A stretch of 61,500 nucleotides of DNA from Clostridiales bacterium (GCA_021202515.1 JAJQCW010000015.1:1-61500); one strand, 5' to 3'; positions 1 through 9,405 are shown, counted from the stretch's first letter. Made by a program: numbers and translations. Notes: a model not told the origin generated them from the sequence alone.

Positions 1-2
1 CT

Positions 3-596
3 CCTCCCATGCCCCCCGTGCCTCCCTGCCCCGAAGGGGAAGGCGCTCCCACCGTCACCGCTGAGGACGTGAAGAACGCCGCTTCCAAGGCCGCCGCTGC
101 GTTCAGCGACAGCATCAAGGCCAGCGCCGCCGCTGCCGCCGAGTTCATCAAGACCAAGCGGGACGAGCGCGCCGCCGCTGAGGAAGAGCCTGTGGACGCT
201 GAGGTAGAAGAAGAAGCTGCCGAGGCCGAGGAGCCTGTGGAAGCCGCCGAAACTGCTGAGGAAGAAGCCGCTCCCGCCGAGGAGGAAGAGGCCCCCGCAG
301 AGGAAGAGGACAACGAGCCTGCGGAAGAGCCGGCGGACGAAGCAGAAGAGGACGATGAGGAAGAGGTCAAGCTGAACACCGGCGCGGTCCGTCAGGCCGC
401 ACAGAAAACCGGCGAAGCCGTCGTCAACACCGCCAAGGCCGGGGTCTCCCTGGGCAAAATGGGCCTGTTGAAGGGCAGAAACGCCCTGTCCGCCCTGTTC
501 CCCAAGAAGGACGAGACCGAAGTCGAGGCCGAGGCGGAGGAAGCCGCTCCTGAGGAAGCTCCCGCGGACGAAGAAGAACCCAAAACCGAGGAATAA
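3..596 (+). CDS. Partial acidic Ala/Glu-rich protein, function unknown
   Basis: The reading frame is open to the left edge, so the true start is probably upstream; an internal ATG lies at 9. The visible part begins Pro-rich, followed by an Ala-rich helical stretch. A long Glu/Ala low-complexity segment follows, then a short basic/hydrophobic patch (about residues 120-165, with KMGLLKGRNALSALFPKKDE), and a second acidic tail. No catalytic motif is visible. It ends 5 bases before fabZ, so it is probably the last-but-one gene of a fatty-acid operon. I do not recognise the family. Low complexity makes homology-based naming unreliable. Confidence 0.6.
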   Translation, partial: PPMPPVPPCPEGEGAPTVTAEDVKNAASKAAAAFSDSIKASAAAAAEFIKTKRDERAAAEEEPVDAEVEEEAAEAEEPVEAAETAEEEAAPAEEEEAPAEEEDNEPAEEPADEAEEDDEEEVKLNTGAVRQAAQKTGEAVVNTAKAGVSLGKMGLLKGRNALSALFPKKDETEVEAEAEEAAPEEAPADEEEPKTEE

Positions 597-601
597 AATC
601 A

Positions 602-1024
602 ATGAATCAGGAAGAAATTAAGAAGATCATCCCCCATCGGGACAATATGCTGCTGGTGCAGGAGGCTGAGGTGGTGGACGGCGTGGCCCACGCCAAGTAC
701 CACGTCTCCGGCGAGGAGTGGTTCCTCAAGGGCCACTTCCCCGGCAACCCCGTGGTCCCCGGCGTGATCCTGTGCGAGATGATGGCCCAGGGCGCGTGTG
801 TGCTGCTGGCCGGTCTCGCCACCCCCGACGTGACCCCCATGTTCACCAGCCTGGACAAAGTCCGCTTCAAAAGCCCCGTGAAGCCCGGTGACACTCTGGA
901 GAGCGAAAGCACCGTCACCAAGCACAAAGGCCCCTTCTACTGGTGCGCCGCCAAGGGCTATGTGAACGGCAAGCTGTCCGTCACCGCCGAGTTCTCCTTC
1001 GCCCTGGTGAAGGACGAAAAGTAA
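602..1024 (+). CDS. fabZ: 3-hydroxyacyl-[ACP] dehydratase FabZ
   Basis: Dehydrates 3-hydroxyacyl-ACP to trans-2-enoyl-ACP in type II fatty-acid synthesis in the cytoplasm. The 140 aa length is normal for FabZ hot-dog proteins. The opening IIPHRDNMLL (residues 9-18) and the signature GHFPGNPVVPGVILCEMMAQ (44-63) are clear; His45 and Glu59 are the expected catalytic pair. It follows the acidic ORF after 5 bases, which suggests one transcript. No other fab genes are visible, so the rest of the operon is presumably left of the window. Confidence 0.95.
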   Translation: MNQEEIKKIIPHRDNMLLVQEAEVVDGVAHAKYHVSGEEWFLKGHFPGNPVVPGVILCEMMAQGACVLLAGLATPDVTPMFTSLDKVRFKSPVKPGDTLESESTVTKHKGPFYWCAAKGYVNGKLSVTAEFSFALVKDEK

Positions 1025-1050
1025 GCGCTTTTACCCCAATATTACTGTTT

Positions 1051-1083
1051 CAAACAGCCTCGTCTTTTCGGCGGGGCTGTTTG
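1051..1083. other. Long hairpin downstream of fabZ
   Basis: CAAACAGCCTCG pairs with CGGGGCTGTTTG (one G-U pair) around a 9-base loop. There is no T-run on either side, so it may be a weak terminator or an RNA-stabilising 3' hairpin rather than a classical terminator. Confidence 0.45.
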
Positions 1084-1106
1084 CACGAGAAAAGAGACGA
1101 ACCGCC

Positions 1107-2021
1107 ATGTCACTGCTCATCACCGTATTTTTCCAAATGCTGTCACTCGTCATTATGATGGGGGCTGGCTTCATCGCCGCCAAACAGGGAATGCTGGACG
1201 GCCACACCTGCACCAAGCTCTCCGCCATGATCGTCAGCATTTTCAACCCCCTGCTGGCCCTGTCCAGCGCCATCAGTTCCGTGGGGAAAATCCCCCTGGA
1301 CCGAATGGGCGTCATCGCTCTGGTGGCCGTGGGGATGTTCGCGGTGTTTATCCTCATCGGGATGGTCCTTTCGCCGTTTTTTGACAGAGACCCCTTCCAG
1401 CGAAAGATGTTCCAACTGATGTTCGTCTTTTCCAACCTGGGGTTTATCGGCATCCCGGTGGTCAGTTGTGTATTGGGCGCGGAATACGTGGTCTACGTCA
1501 CCGAGTTCACCCTGGTGTACAACCTGATTTTCTACACCTACGGCGTGGCGCTGATGGAGGGGAATTTCTCCCTGGCCTCCCTGAAAGCCATAATCACCCC
1601 CGCCAACCTGCTGTGCATCTGCGCCATGCTGGTGATGGTGTTCAGCATCACCGTCCCCGATTTTATCGCCACCGCCGTCACCTACCTGGGCAACGTGGCC
1701 TCTCCCATGGCGCTGGTCACCATCGGTTACACAGTGTCTCAGGCCAGTTTGAAGCAGATTTTCGGCAACGGGAAGCTCTACCTGTTCTCGTTCCTGAAGC
1801 TGCTGGTCATCCCCCTGGCGCTGCTGCCGGTGCTGCGGCTGCTGCCCGTCCCCAGCGATCTGATCCCGGTGTGCATGGTCATGTTCGGGATGCCGGTGGG
1901 CAATATGCCGCTGATTTTGGGCACCCAGAAGGGGCTGGACTGCACCACCTGCTCCGCGGGCATCATTATGACCACGATTTTGTGTATCTTCACAGTGCCG
2001 ATTTTGATGGCGCTGGTTTGA
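1107..2021 (+). CDS. AEC (auxin efflux carrier) family transporter
   Basis: A 304 aa integral membrane protein with about ten hydrophobic segments in two halves, the AEC/BASS-like fold. The start MSLLITVFFQMLSLVIMMGAG and the region FSNLGFIGIPV followed later by MPVGNMPLILGTQKGLD match the family's N-terminal helix and its two conserved crossover segments. Bacterial AEC members export or import small organic acids such as malate; the substrate cannot be read from the sequence. It stands alone between fabZ and the trp leader. Its TGA stop is followed directly by a heptad-repeat element. Confidence 0.85.
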   Translation: MSLLITVFFQMLSLVIMMGAGFIAAKQGMLDGHTCTKLSAMIVSIFNPLLALSSAISSVGKIPLDRMGVIALVAVGMFAVFILIGMVLSPFFDRDPFQRKMFQLMFVFSNLGFIGIPVVSCVLGAEYVVYVTEFTLVYNLIFYTYGVALMEGNFSLASLKAIITPANLLCICAMLVMVFSITVPDFIATAVTYLGNVASPMALVTIGYTVSQASLKQIFGNGKLYLFSFLKLLVIPLALLPVLRLLPVPSDLIPVCMVMFGMPVGNMPLILGTQKGLDCTTCSAGIIMTTILCIFTVPILMALV

Positions 2022-2022
2022 C

Positions 2023-2190
2023 AATTTGCAATGTGCAATGTGCAGTTAGCAATGGTACGGGAAACCGGCCTTCCTCTGTCGCCTTGCGGCGAAGGAGACG
2101 CGGGCAGTTTTCCAGCGCCGCGTCCGTCAACGGATAACGGCTGGAAAACCAGCCATTGCACATTGCTAATTGCTAATTGCACATTATTTT
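2023..2190. repeat. Heptad-repeat inverted element, copy 1
   Basis: About 165 bp with imperfect terminal inverted repeats built from 7-base units of the types TTAGCAA and TGTGCAA: left end near 2023-2055, right end near 2155-2186. The interior contains GC hairpins (for example CGCCTTGCGGCG). It is MITE-like but has no coding capacity. It begins immediately after the TGA of the AEC gene. Related copies lie at 35903-36061, 51228-51256 and 55538-55570. Confidence 0.7.
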
Positions 2191-2200
2191 TCTCCCGCAC

Positions 2201-2229
2201 TTGACAAATAAAAAATCCTTTGTTATACT
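2201..2229 (+). promoter_or_regulatory. Promoter of the trp leader and operon
   Basis: TTGACA (2201-2206), 17-base spacer, TATACT (2224-2229): a near-consensus sigma-A promoter placed directly before the T-box leader. Confidence 0.85.
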
Positions 2230-2235
2230 AACACC

Positions 2236-2562
2236 GTTCAATTTCATACCGTCCATAGATGTGTTCCTTTTTGCCGCGCCAGCGGCAGAGCGGGAGCATA
2301 AAACCGTTGAGGTGGAAGTAAAGACGCGAGAGGTACTCACAGAGAGTCGGCGGCGCTGGGATGTCGGCAGCAACCGCGTGTCACAATGGTCCACTGAGGG
2401 CGCAGGGAACGGGAGTTTTCCTCAGTATACTGCGACGTATGGTCTGCGTCAAAGGCCGGGAGTATGGTAGTACTCCACGAGTGTGCAGGATTTCTGCAAA
2501 ACAAGGTGGCACCGCGGGTTATCCGTCCTTGAGATTTACCTCTCATGGACGGTTTTTTATTC
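2236..2562 (+). promoter_or_regulatory. T-box leader of the trp operon
   Basis: A T-box riboswitch that senses uncharged tRNA and controls premature termination. The T-box core AAGGTGGCACCGCGG lies at 2503-2517. It is followed by a terminator with CCGTCC (2523-2528), GGACGG (2547-2552) and six T. Stem I can be seen as GTGGA (2312-2316) pairing with TCCAC (2390-2394), and GACGCG with CGTGTC. The specifier region reads ACAATGG (2383-2389). TGG (2387-2389) fits tryptophan and the downstream genes, but the exact register is uncertain. Confidence 0.9.
2523..2560 (+). terminator. T-box regulated terminator before trpE
   Basis: CCGTCC and GGACGG flank an 18-base loop followed by TTTTTT. It is mutually exclusive with the antiterminator formed by the T-box sequence just upstream. 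Confidence 0.8.
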
Positions 2563-2603
2563 ATGAATTTGGACAGCACCCCAATAAGGAGGTCCATCCG
2601 ACT

Positions 2604-4076
2604 ATGAAAACCTATTTTCCCTCTCTGGAGGAGGCCGAGGCCCTGGCCACGGATTACCGGTCCATTCCTGTGGCCCGCACCATCCTCTCTGACATCCGCA
2701 CCCCCGTGGAGATGCTCCGCATCCTGAAATCGGTCAGCCGCCACTGTTTCCTTCTGGAATCCGCCGAGCAGACCAAACACTGGGGCCGCTACACCTTCCT
2801 GGGCTACGACCCCAAGCTGGAGTTCACCTGCACCAACGGCGTGGTCACCATCAAGTCGGGCATGACCATGACCGTCCCCACCGACGACCCGGCCCAGTTC
2901 ATCCGCCAAATCGTGGACGAGAACCGCGCCCCCAAAATCGAAGGAATGCCCCCCTTCACCGGCGGGCTGATGGGCTACTTCTCCTATGACTATATCAAGT
3001 ACGCCGAGCCGTCCCTGAACCTGGACAGCGACGACCCCGGCAACTTCAAGGACGTAGACCTGATGCTGTTCGACAAGCTGGTGTGCTTCGACAACTACAA
3101 GCAGACCATCACCGTCATCGTCAACGCCAAGACCGACTCCATCGAGGAGAATTACCGCCGGGCGCTGCTGGAGCTTGACGAGATGGTGACCCTCATCAAG
3201 ACCGGCACCCCCAAGCAGAACAAACCCCTGAAACTCAAGGGCGAGTTCCAGCCCCTGTTCAACAAGGAACAGTATTGCGCCATGGTGGAAAAGGCCCGGC
3301 ACTACATTTACGAGGGCGACATCTTCCAGGTGGTGCTCTCCAACCGGCTCCAGGTGGAGGCGGAAGGGTCCCTGTTCGACACCTACCGGCTGCTACGAGC
3401 CACCAACCCCTCCCCCTATATGTTCTACATCGTCAGCGACGACGTGGAAATCGCCGGGGCCTCTCCGGAGACGCTGGTACAGCTCCAGGACGGCGTACTG
3501 CACACCTTCCCCCTGGCAGGGACCCGTCCCCGGGGCAAGACCGACGCAGAGGACCTGGCCCTGGAGCGGAGCCTGCTGGCCGACCCCAAGGAGTGCAGCG
3601 AGCACAACATGCTGGTGGACCTGGGCCGCAACGACATTGGCCGCCTGTCCAAGTTCGGCACCGTCCAGGTGGAACAGTACATGGGCATCGAGCGGTATTC
3701 CCACGTGATGCACATCGGTTCCACCGTCCGGGGGGAGCTGCGGGACGACTGCGACGCCCTGGACGCGGTGGGCTGCGTTCTCCCCGCCGGCACCCTCTCC
3801 GGTGCGCCGAAAATCCGCGCCTGTGAGATCATCAACGAGCTGGAGAACAACAAGCGGGGCATTTACGGCGGGGCCATCGGCTACATCGACTTCACCGGCA
3901 ACCTGGACACCTGCATCGCCATCCGCCTGGCCTTCAAGAAGAACGGCACCGTCTTTGTCCGCTCCGGCGCGGGCATCGTGGCCGACTCCGTGCCGGAAAA
4001 TGAGTACCAGGAGTGCATCAACAAGGCGGCGGCAGTGGTCAACGCCGTCAAGCAGAGCGAGGGAGGCATTGACTGA
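2604..4076 (+). CDS. trpE: Anthranilate synthase component I (TrpE)
   Basis: Converts chorismate plus ammonia to anthranilate with the TrpG glutaminase, the first step of tryptophan synthesis. I place the start at ATG 2604 (490 aa) because AAGGAGG lies 11 bases upstream; the longer in-frame extension to 2361 runs back into the T-box. The N-terminal domain carries [21 protein letters not shown]-type sequence, where LLES is the tryptophan feedback site. The C-terminal chorismate-binding domain has [12 protein letters not shown] and [11 protein letters not shown]. The stop overlaps the trpGD start (TGATG), implying translational coupling. Confidence 0.96.
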   Translation: MKTYFPSLEEAEALATDYRSIPVARTILSDIRTPVEMLRILKSVSRHCFLLESAEQTKHWGRYTFLGYDPKLEFTCTNGVVTIKSGMTMTVPTDDPAQFIRQIVDENRAPKIEGMPPFTGGLMGYFSYDYIKYAEPSLNLDSDDPGNFKDVDLMLFDKLVCFDNYKQTITVIVNAKTDSIEENYRRALLELDEMVTLIKTGTPKQNKPLKLKGEFQPLFNKEQYCAMVEKARHYIYEGDIFQVVLSNRLQVEAEGSLFDTYRLLRATNPSPYMFYIVSDDVEIAGASPETLVQLQDGVLHTFPLAGTRPRGKTDAEDLALERSLLADPKECSEHNMLVDLGRNDIGRLSKFGTVQVEQYMGIERYSHVMHIGSTVRGELRDDCDALDAVGCVLPAGTLSGAPKIRACEIINELENNKRGIYGGAIGYIDFTGNLDTCIAIRLAFKKNGTVFVRSGAGIVADSVPENEYQECINKAAAVVNAVKQSEGGID

Positions 4077-5677
4077 TGATTTTGCTGATTGACAACTACG
4101 ACAGCTTTTCCTACAACCTGTATCAGCTAATTGGCTCCATCAACCCGGACATCCGGGTGGTGCGCAACGATAAAATCACGTTGGAGGAAATCGAAGCTCT
4201 GAAACCCAGCCACATCATCCTCTCTCCCGGCCCCGGACGGCCCAGTCAGGCGGGCATCTGCGAGGACGTGGTGCGGCACTTCGCCGGGAAGATCCCCATC
4301 CTGGGGGTGTGCCTGGGCCACCAGGCCATCTGCGAAACCTTCGGGGCCACCGTTTCCTACGCCAAGGAGCTGATGCACGGCAAAAAGTCCGACATCACCC
4401 TGGACCTGAGCACCCCCATCTTCTTCGGCCTGCCCCACGTCATCGAGGGGGCGCGCTACCACTCCCTGGCCGCCGTGCCAGAGACCATCCCCTCCTGCCT
4501 CAAGGTCATCGCCACCACTGAGGACGGCGAAATCATGGCCGTCCGGCACCGGGAGTACGAGGTCTACGGCCTGCAATTTCACCCTGAGTCCATCCTGACC
4601 CCCAAGGGTCATCATATATTAAAGCAATTTCTTACCGGGAGGAACACCACTATGATTAAAGAAGCCATCACCAAAATCGTTGACAAACAGGACCTGACCT
4701 ATGAAGAAGCCTACGCCGTTATGAGCGAGATCATGAGCGGTGAGACCACTCCCACCCAGAACGCCGCGTTCCTGGCCGCCCTGTCCACCAAGAGCACCAA
4801 GGCCGAGACCATCGACGAGATCTCCGGCTGCGCCGCCGCCATGCGGGATAAGGCCATCCCCCTGGACACCGGCGACATGAAAACCCTGGAGATCGTCGGC
4901 ACCGGCGGCGACGGCGCCCACAGCTTCAACATCTCCACCACCACCATGTTTGTGCTGGCCGCTGGCGGCGTCAAGGTCGCCAAGCACGGCAACCGGGCCG
5001 CCTCCTCTAGCTGCGGCGCGGCTGACTGTCTGGAGGCGCTGGGCGCTAACATCCAACAGGACCCGGAGACCTGCGTTCGCCTGCTGAAAGACGTGGGGGC
5101 CTGCTTTATGTTCGCCCAGAAGTACCACACCTCCATGAAGTACGTGGGTGCCATCCGTAAAGAGCTGGGCTTCCGCACCGTGTTCAACATCCTCGGCCCC
5201 ATCACCAACCCCGCTCACCCCGAAATGGAACTGCTGGGCGTGTACGATGAGTACCTGGTGGAGCCGCTGGCCCACGTGCTGACCAGCCTGGGCACCACCC
5301 GCGGTCTGGTGGTCCACGGCCTGGATAAGCTGGATGAGGTCTCCATCTGCGGCCCCACCAAAATCTGCGAGTTCGACAACGGCAAATACCAGACCTACAC
5401 CATCCAGCCGGAGGACTTCGGCCTGACCCGTGGCACCAAGGCCGACCTGCTGGGCGGCACCCCCGCCGAGAACGCCCAGATCACCACCGACATCCTCTCC
5501 GGCAAGCTCACCGGCCCCAAGCGGGACGCGGTGCTGATGAACGCCGCCGCCGGTCTCTATATCGACCACAAGGTGGACACCCTGGCCGAGGGCGTGGAGC
5601 GGGCCAAGGAGCTCATCGACTCCGGCGCGGCTCTCGCCACCATGAAAGCCTTCATCGCCCAATCCCCCAACGCCTGA
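4076..5677 (+). CDS. trpGD: Fused anthranilate synthase glutaminase / anthranilate phosphoribosyltransferase (TrpG-TrpD)
   Basis: A 533 aa bifunctional protein. Residues 1-190 are a class I glutamine amidotransferase with Cys79 (GVCLGH) and His169/Glu171 (FHPES), giving ammonia to TrpE. A TrpD domain starts near Met193 and transfers phosphoribose from PRPP to anthranilate; it shows GTGGDG (275-280), SFNIST and [18 protein letters not shown] (303-320). Such TrpG-TrpD fusions are known from enterobacteria and some clostridia. The gene overlaps trpE and trpC by single bases (TGATG), so one coupled polycistronic message is likely. Confidence 0.95.
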   Translation: MILLIDNYDSFSYNLYQLIGSINPDIRVVRNDKITLEEIEALKPSHIILSPGPGRPSQAGICEDVVRHFAGKIPILGVCLGHQAICETFGATVSYAKELMHGKKSDITLDLSTPIFFGLPHVIEGARYHSLAAVPETIPSCLKVIATTEDGEIMAVRHREYEVYGLQFHPESILTPKGHHILKQFLTGRNTTMIKEAITKIVDKQDLTYEEAYAVMSEIMSGETTPTQNAAFLAALSTKSTKAETIDEISGCAAAMRDKAIPLDTGDMKTLEIVGTGGDGAHSFNISTTTMFVLAAGGVKVAKHGNRAASSSCGAADCLEALGANIQQDPETCVRLLKDVGACFMFAQKYHTSMKYVGAIRKELGFRTVFNILGPITNPAHPEMELLGVYDEYLVEPLAHVLTSLGTTRGLVVHGLDKLDEVSICGPTKICEFDNGKYQTYTIQPEDFGLTRGTKADLLGGTPAENAQITTDILSGKLTGPKRDAVLMNAAAGLYIDHKVDTLAEGVERAKELIDSGAALATMKAFIAQSPNA

Positions 5678-6462
5678 TGGCTACCATTCTCGACACCATC
5701 GCCGCCCACAACCGGCAGCTTGTGGCGGAAAAGAAGCGTCTGCGCCCCCTCCAGCAGGTCCGGGCGGAGGCCGAGGCCCTGGACGCCAGCACCGGCTATC
5801 CCTTCCGCCGGGCGCTGGCCGCCCCCGGCGTCTCCTTCATCTGCGAGGTGAAGAAGGCCAGCCCCTCCAAGGGTCTCATCGCCCCGGACTTCCCTTATCT
5901 GGACATCGCCAGGGAGTATGAGGCCGCCGGAGCCGACGCCATCTCCTGCCTGACGGAGCCGAAGTGGTTCCTGGGCCGGGACGAGTACGTCCGGGAAATT
6001 GCCCAGACCGTCTCCCTGCCGGTGCTGCGCAAGGACTTCACCATCGACGAATACATGATTTACGAGGCCAAGACCCTGGGTGCGTCGGCGGTGCTGCTCA
6101 TCTGCTCCCTGTTGGACGGGGACACCCTCCGCCGCTGGCGGCTGCTGGCCGAGTCCCTGGGCATGGACGCGCTGGTGGAGGCCCACGACGAGACCGAGGT
6201 GGAAACCGCCCTGGCCTCCGGCGCGCGCATCGTCGGCGTCAACAACCGCAACCTGAAAGACTTCACCGTGGATGTCCACAACTCCACCCGTTACCGCAGG
6301 ATGGTCCCCCCCTCTGTCCTGTTCGTCTCGGAAAGTGGCATCCAGACCAGAGCCGACGTGCAGGTTCTGGAAGAAAACGGAACAAACGCCGTCCTCATCG
6401 GCGAAACTTTCATGAAATCTATCAATAAAAAAGCCATGATGGATGAATTGAAGGGAATTTGA
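5677..6462 (+). CDS. trpC: Indole-3-glycerol phosphate synthase (TrpC)
   Basis: Closes carboxyphenylamino-deoxyribulose phosphate to indole-3-glycerol phosphate. At 261 aa it is a normal length for the (beta/alpha)8 barrel. The start ATG overlaps the trpGD stop. Clear motifs are CEVKKASPSKG (catalytic Glu and Lys near 52-58), LRKDFTIDEYMIYEA, GVNNRNLKDF and FVSESGI. It is monofunctional, with TrpF encoded separately downstream. About 107 bases containing a promoter separate it from trpF, so the operon may be transcribed in two parts. Confidence 0.95.
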   Translation: MATILDTIAAHNRQLVAEKKRLRPLQQVRAEAEALDASTGYPFRRALAAPGVSFICEVKKASPSKGLIAPDFPYLDIAREYEAAGADAISCLTEPKWFLGRDEYVREIAQTVSLPVLRKDFTIDEYMIYEAKTLGASAVLLICSLLDGDTLRRWRLLAESLGMDALVEAHDETEVETALASGARIVGVNNRNLKDFTVDVHNSTRYRRMVPPSVLFVSESGIQTRADVQVLEENGTNAVLIGETFMKSINKKAMMDELKGI

Positions 6463-6488
6463 CCGGTTGTTTTTAGTACATTTGTTGT

Positions 6489-6517
6489 TTGCAATCCCCG
6501 CCGGGCCTGTGTATAAT
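6489..6517 (+). promoter_or_regulatory. Internal promoter upstream of trpF
   Basis: TTGCAA (6489-6494), 17-base spacer, TATAAT (6512-6517) in the trpC-trpF gap. It could give trpF(BA) expression independent of the T-box. Confidence 0.7.
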
Positions 6518-6569
6518 ATAGAGGTACGTTTTTGAGCTGTCACAGTAACCTGTGTATCGAGGGATCTCT

Positions 6570-7175
6570 ATGTCAACAAAAATCAAGATTTGTGGTCTGC
6601 GCCGCGTGGAGGACGTGGACTTTGTCAACGAAGCCAAGCCCGATTACGCCGGTGTGATTCTGTGCCGCCGGTTCTGGCGGGGCATCGACTTCGACCAGGC
6701 CAAGCTGCTGCGCAAGCGCCTGGACCCCAACATTCCCCTGGTGGGCGTGTTCGTCAACGACCGGTTTTCCGACGTGGTGGTGGCCCTGCGGCAGGGCATC
6801 GTGGACATGGTTCAGCTCCACGGCACCGAGTCGGAGGAGTACATCACCAGCGTCCAGATGATGGCCCGCAAGCCCGTTATCAAGGCCTGTCAGGTCCACG
6901 ACCCGTCCGTCATTCCCTACGCCGTAAACTCCGCCGCTGACCACATCCTGCTGGACTCCGGTGCCGGTTCCGGCGAGACCTTCGACTGGTCCATCGTCCA
7001 GAACGTGGAGCGGCCCTTCATCCTGGCCGGCGGGCTGACCCCGGAGAACATTCCGCAGGCGATCGAGGCGGTCCACCCCTGGGGCATCGACATCTCCAGC
7101 GGCGTGGAGACCGACAAGGTCAAGGACCGGGACAAAATTCTGGCGGCGGTGGAGGCCGTGCGGCGCTTCGGCTAA
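6570..7175 (+). CDS. trpF: Phosphoribosylanthranilate isomerase (TrpF)
   Basis: Isomerises N-(5-phosphoribosyl)anthranilate by an Amadori rearrangement. The start is taken at ATG 6570 (201 aa, beginning [16 protein letters not shown]). The in-frame GTG at 6552 adds only six non-conserved residues. KICGL with its catalytic Cys, [30 protein letters not shown] (catalytic Asp) and [10 protein letters not shown] are all present. It lies downstream of its own predicted promoter and upstream of a terminator-like hairpin, which is unusual inside a trp operon. Confidence 0.94.
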   Translation: MSTKIKICGLRRVEDVDFVNEAKPDYAGVILCRRFWRGIDFDQAKLLRKRLDPNIPLVGVFVNDRFSDVVVALRQGIVDMVQLHGTESEEYITSVQMMARKPVIKACQVHDPSVIPYAVNSAADHILLDSGAGSGETFDWSIVQNVERPFILAGGLTPENIPQAIEAVHPWGIDISSGVETDKVKDRDKILAAVEAVRRFG

Positions 7176-7200
7176 GTTTTTTTCCACAACATCGACACAA

Positions 7201-7232
7201 AAGGGGAGGGAACGGTTTCCTTCCCCTTTTTT
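7201..7232 (+). terminator. Terminator-like hairpin between trpF and trpB
   Basis: AAGGGGAGGGAA pairs with TTCCTTCCCCTT (one G-U pair) around a short loop and is followed by six T. It looks like an intrinsic terminator or attenuator but sits inside the operon, so read-through or post-transcriptional tuning is implied. Confidence 0.7.
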
Positions 7233-7269
7233 CTTACCCCAAAACCTCTCACAAAGGAGTGACCCCCCT

Positions 7270-8457
7270 ATGTCAAACGGACGCTTCGGCATCCACGGCG
7301 GACAGTACATCCCTGAGACGCTGATGAACGCTGTCATCGAGCTGGAGGACGCCTACAACCATTTTAAGGACGACCCGCAGTTCCAGGCGGAGCTGCACGA
7401 GCTGTTCACCAACTACGCCAACCGCCCCTCCAACCTCTACTATGCGGAGAAAATGACCAAGGACCTGGGCGGCGCGAAAATCTACCTGAAACGGGAAGAT
7501 CTGAACCACACCGGCGCGCATAAAATCAACAACGCCCTGGGCCAGGCCCTGCTGGCCAAGAAGATGGGCAAGACCCGCCTCATCGCGGAGACCGGCGCGG
7601 GGCAGCACGGCGTGGCCACCGCCACCGTCGCGGCCTATATGGGCATGGAGTGCGACGTGTACATGGGCAAGGTGGACATGGAGCGCCAGGCCCTGAACGT
7701 GTTCCGTATGCGGCTGATGGGCGCCCGCGTCCACGGCGTGGAGACCGGCACCGCCACCCTGAAGGACGCCGTCTCTGAGTGTATGCGGGAGTGGACCAAC
7801 CGCATCGCCGACACCCATTATCTCCTGGGTTCCTGCATGGGTCCCCATCCCTTCCCCACCATCGTCCGGGACTTCCAGGCCGTCATCTCCCAGGAGATGA
7901 AGCAGCAGATTTTGGAGGCCGAGGGCCGTCTGCCCGACGTGGTCATGGCCTGTGTGGGCGGCGGTTCCAACGCCATCGGCTCCTTCTACCACTTCATCGA
8001 CGACAAGGACGTGAAGCTCATCGGCTGCGAGGCCGCCGGACGGGGCATCGACACCTGGGAGACCGCCGCCACCATCAACACCGGCAGCCTGGGCATTTTC
8101 CACGGCATGAAGAGCTACTTCTGCCAGGACGAATACGGCCAGATCGCCCCGGTGTACTCCATCTCCGCCGGGCTGGACTACCCCGGCGTGGGGCCGGAAC
8201 ACGCCTGGCTCCACGACATCGGCCGGGCCGAGTACGTGGGCGTCACCGATGAGGAGGCCGTCTGCGCCTTTGAGTACCTGAGCCGCACCGAGGGCATCAT
8301 CCCCGCCATCGAGTCGGCCCACGCCGTGGCCCACGCCATCAAAATCGCCCCAACCATGCGAAAAGACCAAATCATCGTCATCACCCTCTCTGGCCGTGGT
8401 GACAAGGACTGCGCGGCTATGGCCCGTTACCGGGGGGAGGAGCTTTACGATGATTAA
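7270..8457 (+). CDS. trpB: Tryptophan synthase beta chain (TrpB)
   Basis: Condenses indole with serine using PLP to give tryptophan, in an alpha2beta2 complex with TrpA. At 395 aa it is a standard TrpB1 type. The PLP-binding lysine is Lys85 in [17 protein letters not shown] (107-114) and the phosphate-binding GGGSNAIG (230-237) follow. AAAGGAGTGACC precedes the ATG. The end overlaps trpA by 8 bases, so the two subunits are probably made in a coupled way. Confidence 0.96.
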   Translation: MSNGRFGIHGGQYIPETLMNAVIELEDAYNHFKDDPQFQAELHELFTNYANRPSNLYYAEKMTKDLGGAKIYLKREDLNHTGAHKINNALGQALLAKKMGKTRLIAETGAGQHGVATATVAAYMGMECDVYMGKVDMERQALNVFRMRLMGARVHGVETGTATLKDAVSECMREWTNRIADTHYLLGSCMGPHPFPTIVRDFQAVISQEMKQQILEAEGRLPDVVMACVGGGSNAIGSFYHFIDDKDVKLIGCEAAGRGIDTWETAATINTGSLGIFHGMKSYFCQDEYGQIAPVYSISAGLDYPGVGPEHAWLHDIGRAEYVGVTDEEAVCAFEYLSRTEGIIPAIESAHAVAHAIKIAPTMRKDQIIVITLSGRGDKDCAAMARYRGEELYDD

Positions 8458-9232
8458 AATTGCAGACGCTTTCCAGAACGGAAAGGCTTTCATCCCCTTC
8501 ATCACCTGCGGGGACCCCGACCTGGAGACCACCCGCAAGCTGGTCTGCGCCATGGTGGAAAACGGCGCGGATTTAGTCGAGCTGGGCATCCCCTTCTCCG
8601 ACCCCACCGCCGAAGGCCCCGTCATCCAGGGGGCCAACCTCCGCGCCCTCTCCAAGGGCTGCACCACCGACGACGTGTTCGCCCTGGCGGAGACCCTGCG
8701 GAAAGAGGACGGTCTCACCGTCCCCATGGTGTTCATGACCTACGCCAACGTGGTCTATCACTACGGCACCGAGAAATTCTGCGCCCGCGCCGCCGAAGCG
8801 GGGATGCAGGGATTGATTTTGCCCGACGTGCCCTTTGAGGAAAAGGGCGACTTCGCCCCCGCCTGCCGGAAGTACGGCCTGGAGCTGGTGAGCCTCATCG
8901 CGCCCACCTCCCACCAGCGCATCAAGACCATCGCCGCCGACGCGGAGGGCTTCGTCTACTGCGTGTCCTCTCTGGGCGTCACCGGCGTGCGCAGCCAAAT
9001 CACCACCGACGTGGGGGCCATGGTGCGGCTGGTGAAGGAGGGGAAGGACATCCCCGCCTGCATCGGCTTCGGCATCTCCAACCCGGAGACCGCCCGGCAG
9101 ATGGCCCAGTCCGCCGACGGCGTCATTGTGGGTTCCGCCATCGTTCGGCTCATCGGGCAGTATGGCCGGGAGGCCGTGGAGCCGGTGTCCCAGTTCGTGA
9201 AGGAAATGAAGGATGCCATTCGAGATTTGTAA
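8450..9232 (+). CDS. trpA: Tryptophan synthase alpha chain (TrpA)
   Basis: Cleaves indole-3-glycerol phosphate to indole and glyceraldehyde-3-phosphate; indole is passed to TrpB. Start ATG 8450 (260 aa) has GGGGGAGGAG upstream inside the end of trpB. Motifs: [11 protein letters not shown] (14-24), [10 protein letters not shown] with the catalytic Glu44, [13 protein letters not shown] and GFGIS. The second catalytic acid, Asp60 in the Salmonella enzyme (usually LADGP), is Glu55 here (TAEGP). The product is probably still active, since TrpB beside it is intact. Confidence 0.95.
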   Translation: MIKIADAFQNGKAFIPFITCGDPDLETTRKLVCAMVENGADLVELGIPFSDPTAEGPVIQGANLRALSKGCTTDDVFALAETLRKEDGLTVPMVFMTYANVVYHYGTEKFCARAAEAGMQGLILPDVPFEEKGDFAPACRKYGLELVSLIAPTSHQRIKTIAADAEGFVYCVSSLGVTGVRSQITTDVGAMVRLVKEGKDIPACIGFGISNPETARQMAQSADGVIVGSAIVRLIGQYGREAVEPVSQFVKEMKDAIRDL

Positions 9233-9255
9233 TTTTTTCTCAATTTGAACACAAA

Positions 9256-9288
9256 AAACACGCAGGCTGCAAACCTGCGTGTTTTTTT
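9256..9288 (+). terminator. Terminator of the trp operon
   Basis: AAACACGCAGG / CCTGCGTGTTT stem with a 7-base loop, followed by further T residues; it stands 23 bases after trpA. Confidence 0.9.
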
Positions 9289-9342
9289 GATTATAGCTAT
9301 ATCGTTTGAGCAAAAACGAAACCTAAACGGCAATAACACACC

Positions 9343-9405
9343 CCTCTTGCCTCCCCTGAAAGGGGAGGAGGGCCGCCGCCTTTAGGCGGTGGCGGAGGGG
9401 TTTCA
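9343..9405. repeat. Modular hairpin repeat, short copy
   Basis: Contains TTGCCTCCCCTGAAAGGGGAGG and CCGCCGCCTTTAGGCGG-type palindromes ending in GGAGGGGTTTCAC. The same modules occur at 23400-23538, 41885-41986, 52117-52210 and 57060-57254, always in intergenic space. It lies between the convergent ends of trpA and the methyltransferase gene. Confidence 0.7.

Noticed and set aside
1143-2024. Long minus-strand ORF antisense to the AEC transporter
   Set aside because: Codon shadow of a high-GC gene; composition is His/Gln/Gly-rich with no recognisable domain and no ribosome site.
2361-2603. N-terminal extension of TrpE
   Set aside because: It runs through the T-box and terminator; ATG 2604 has AAGGAGG and matches the normal TrpE start.
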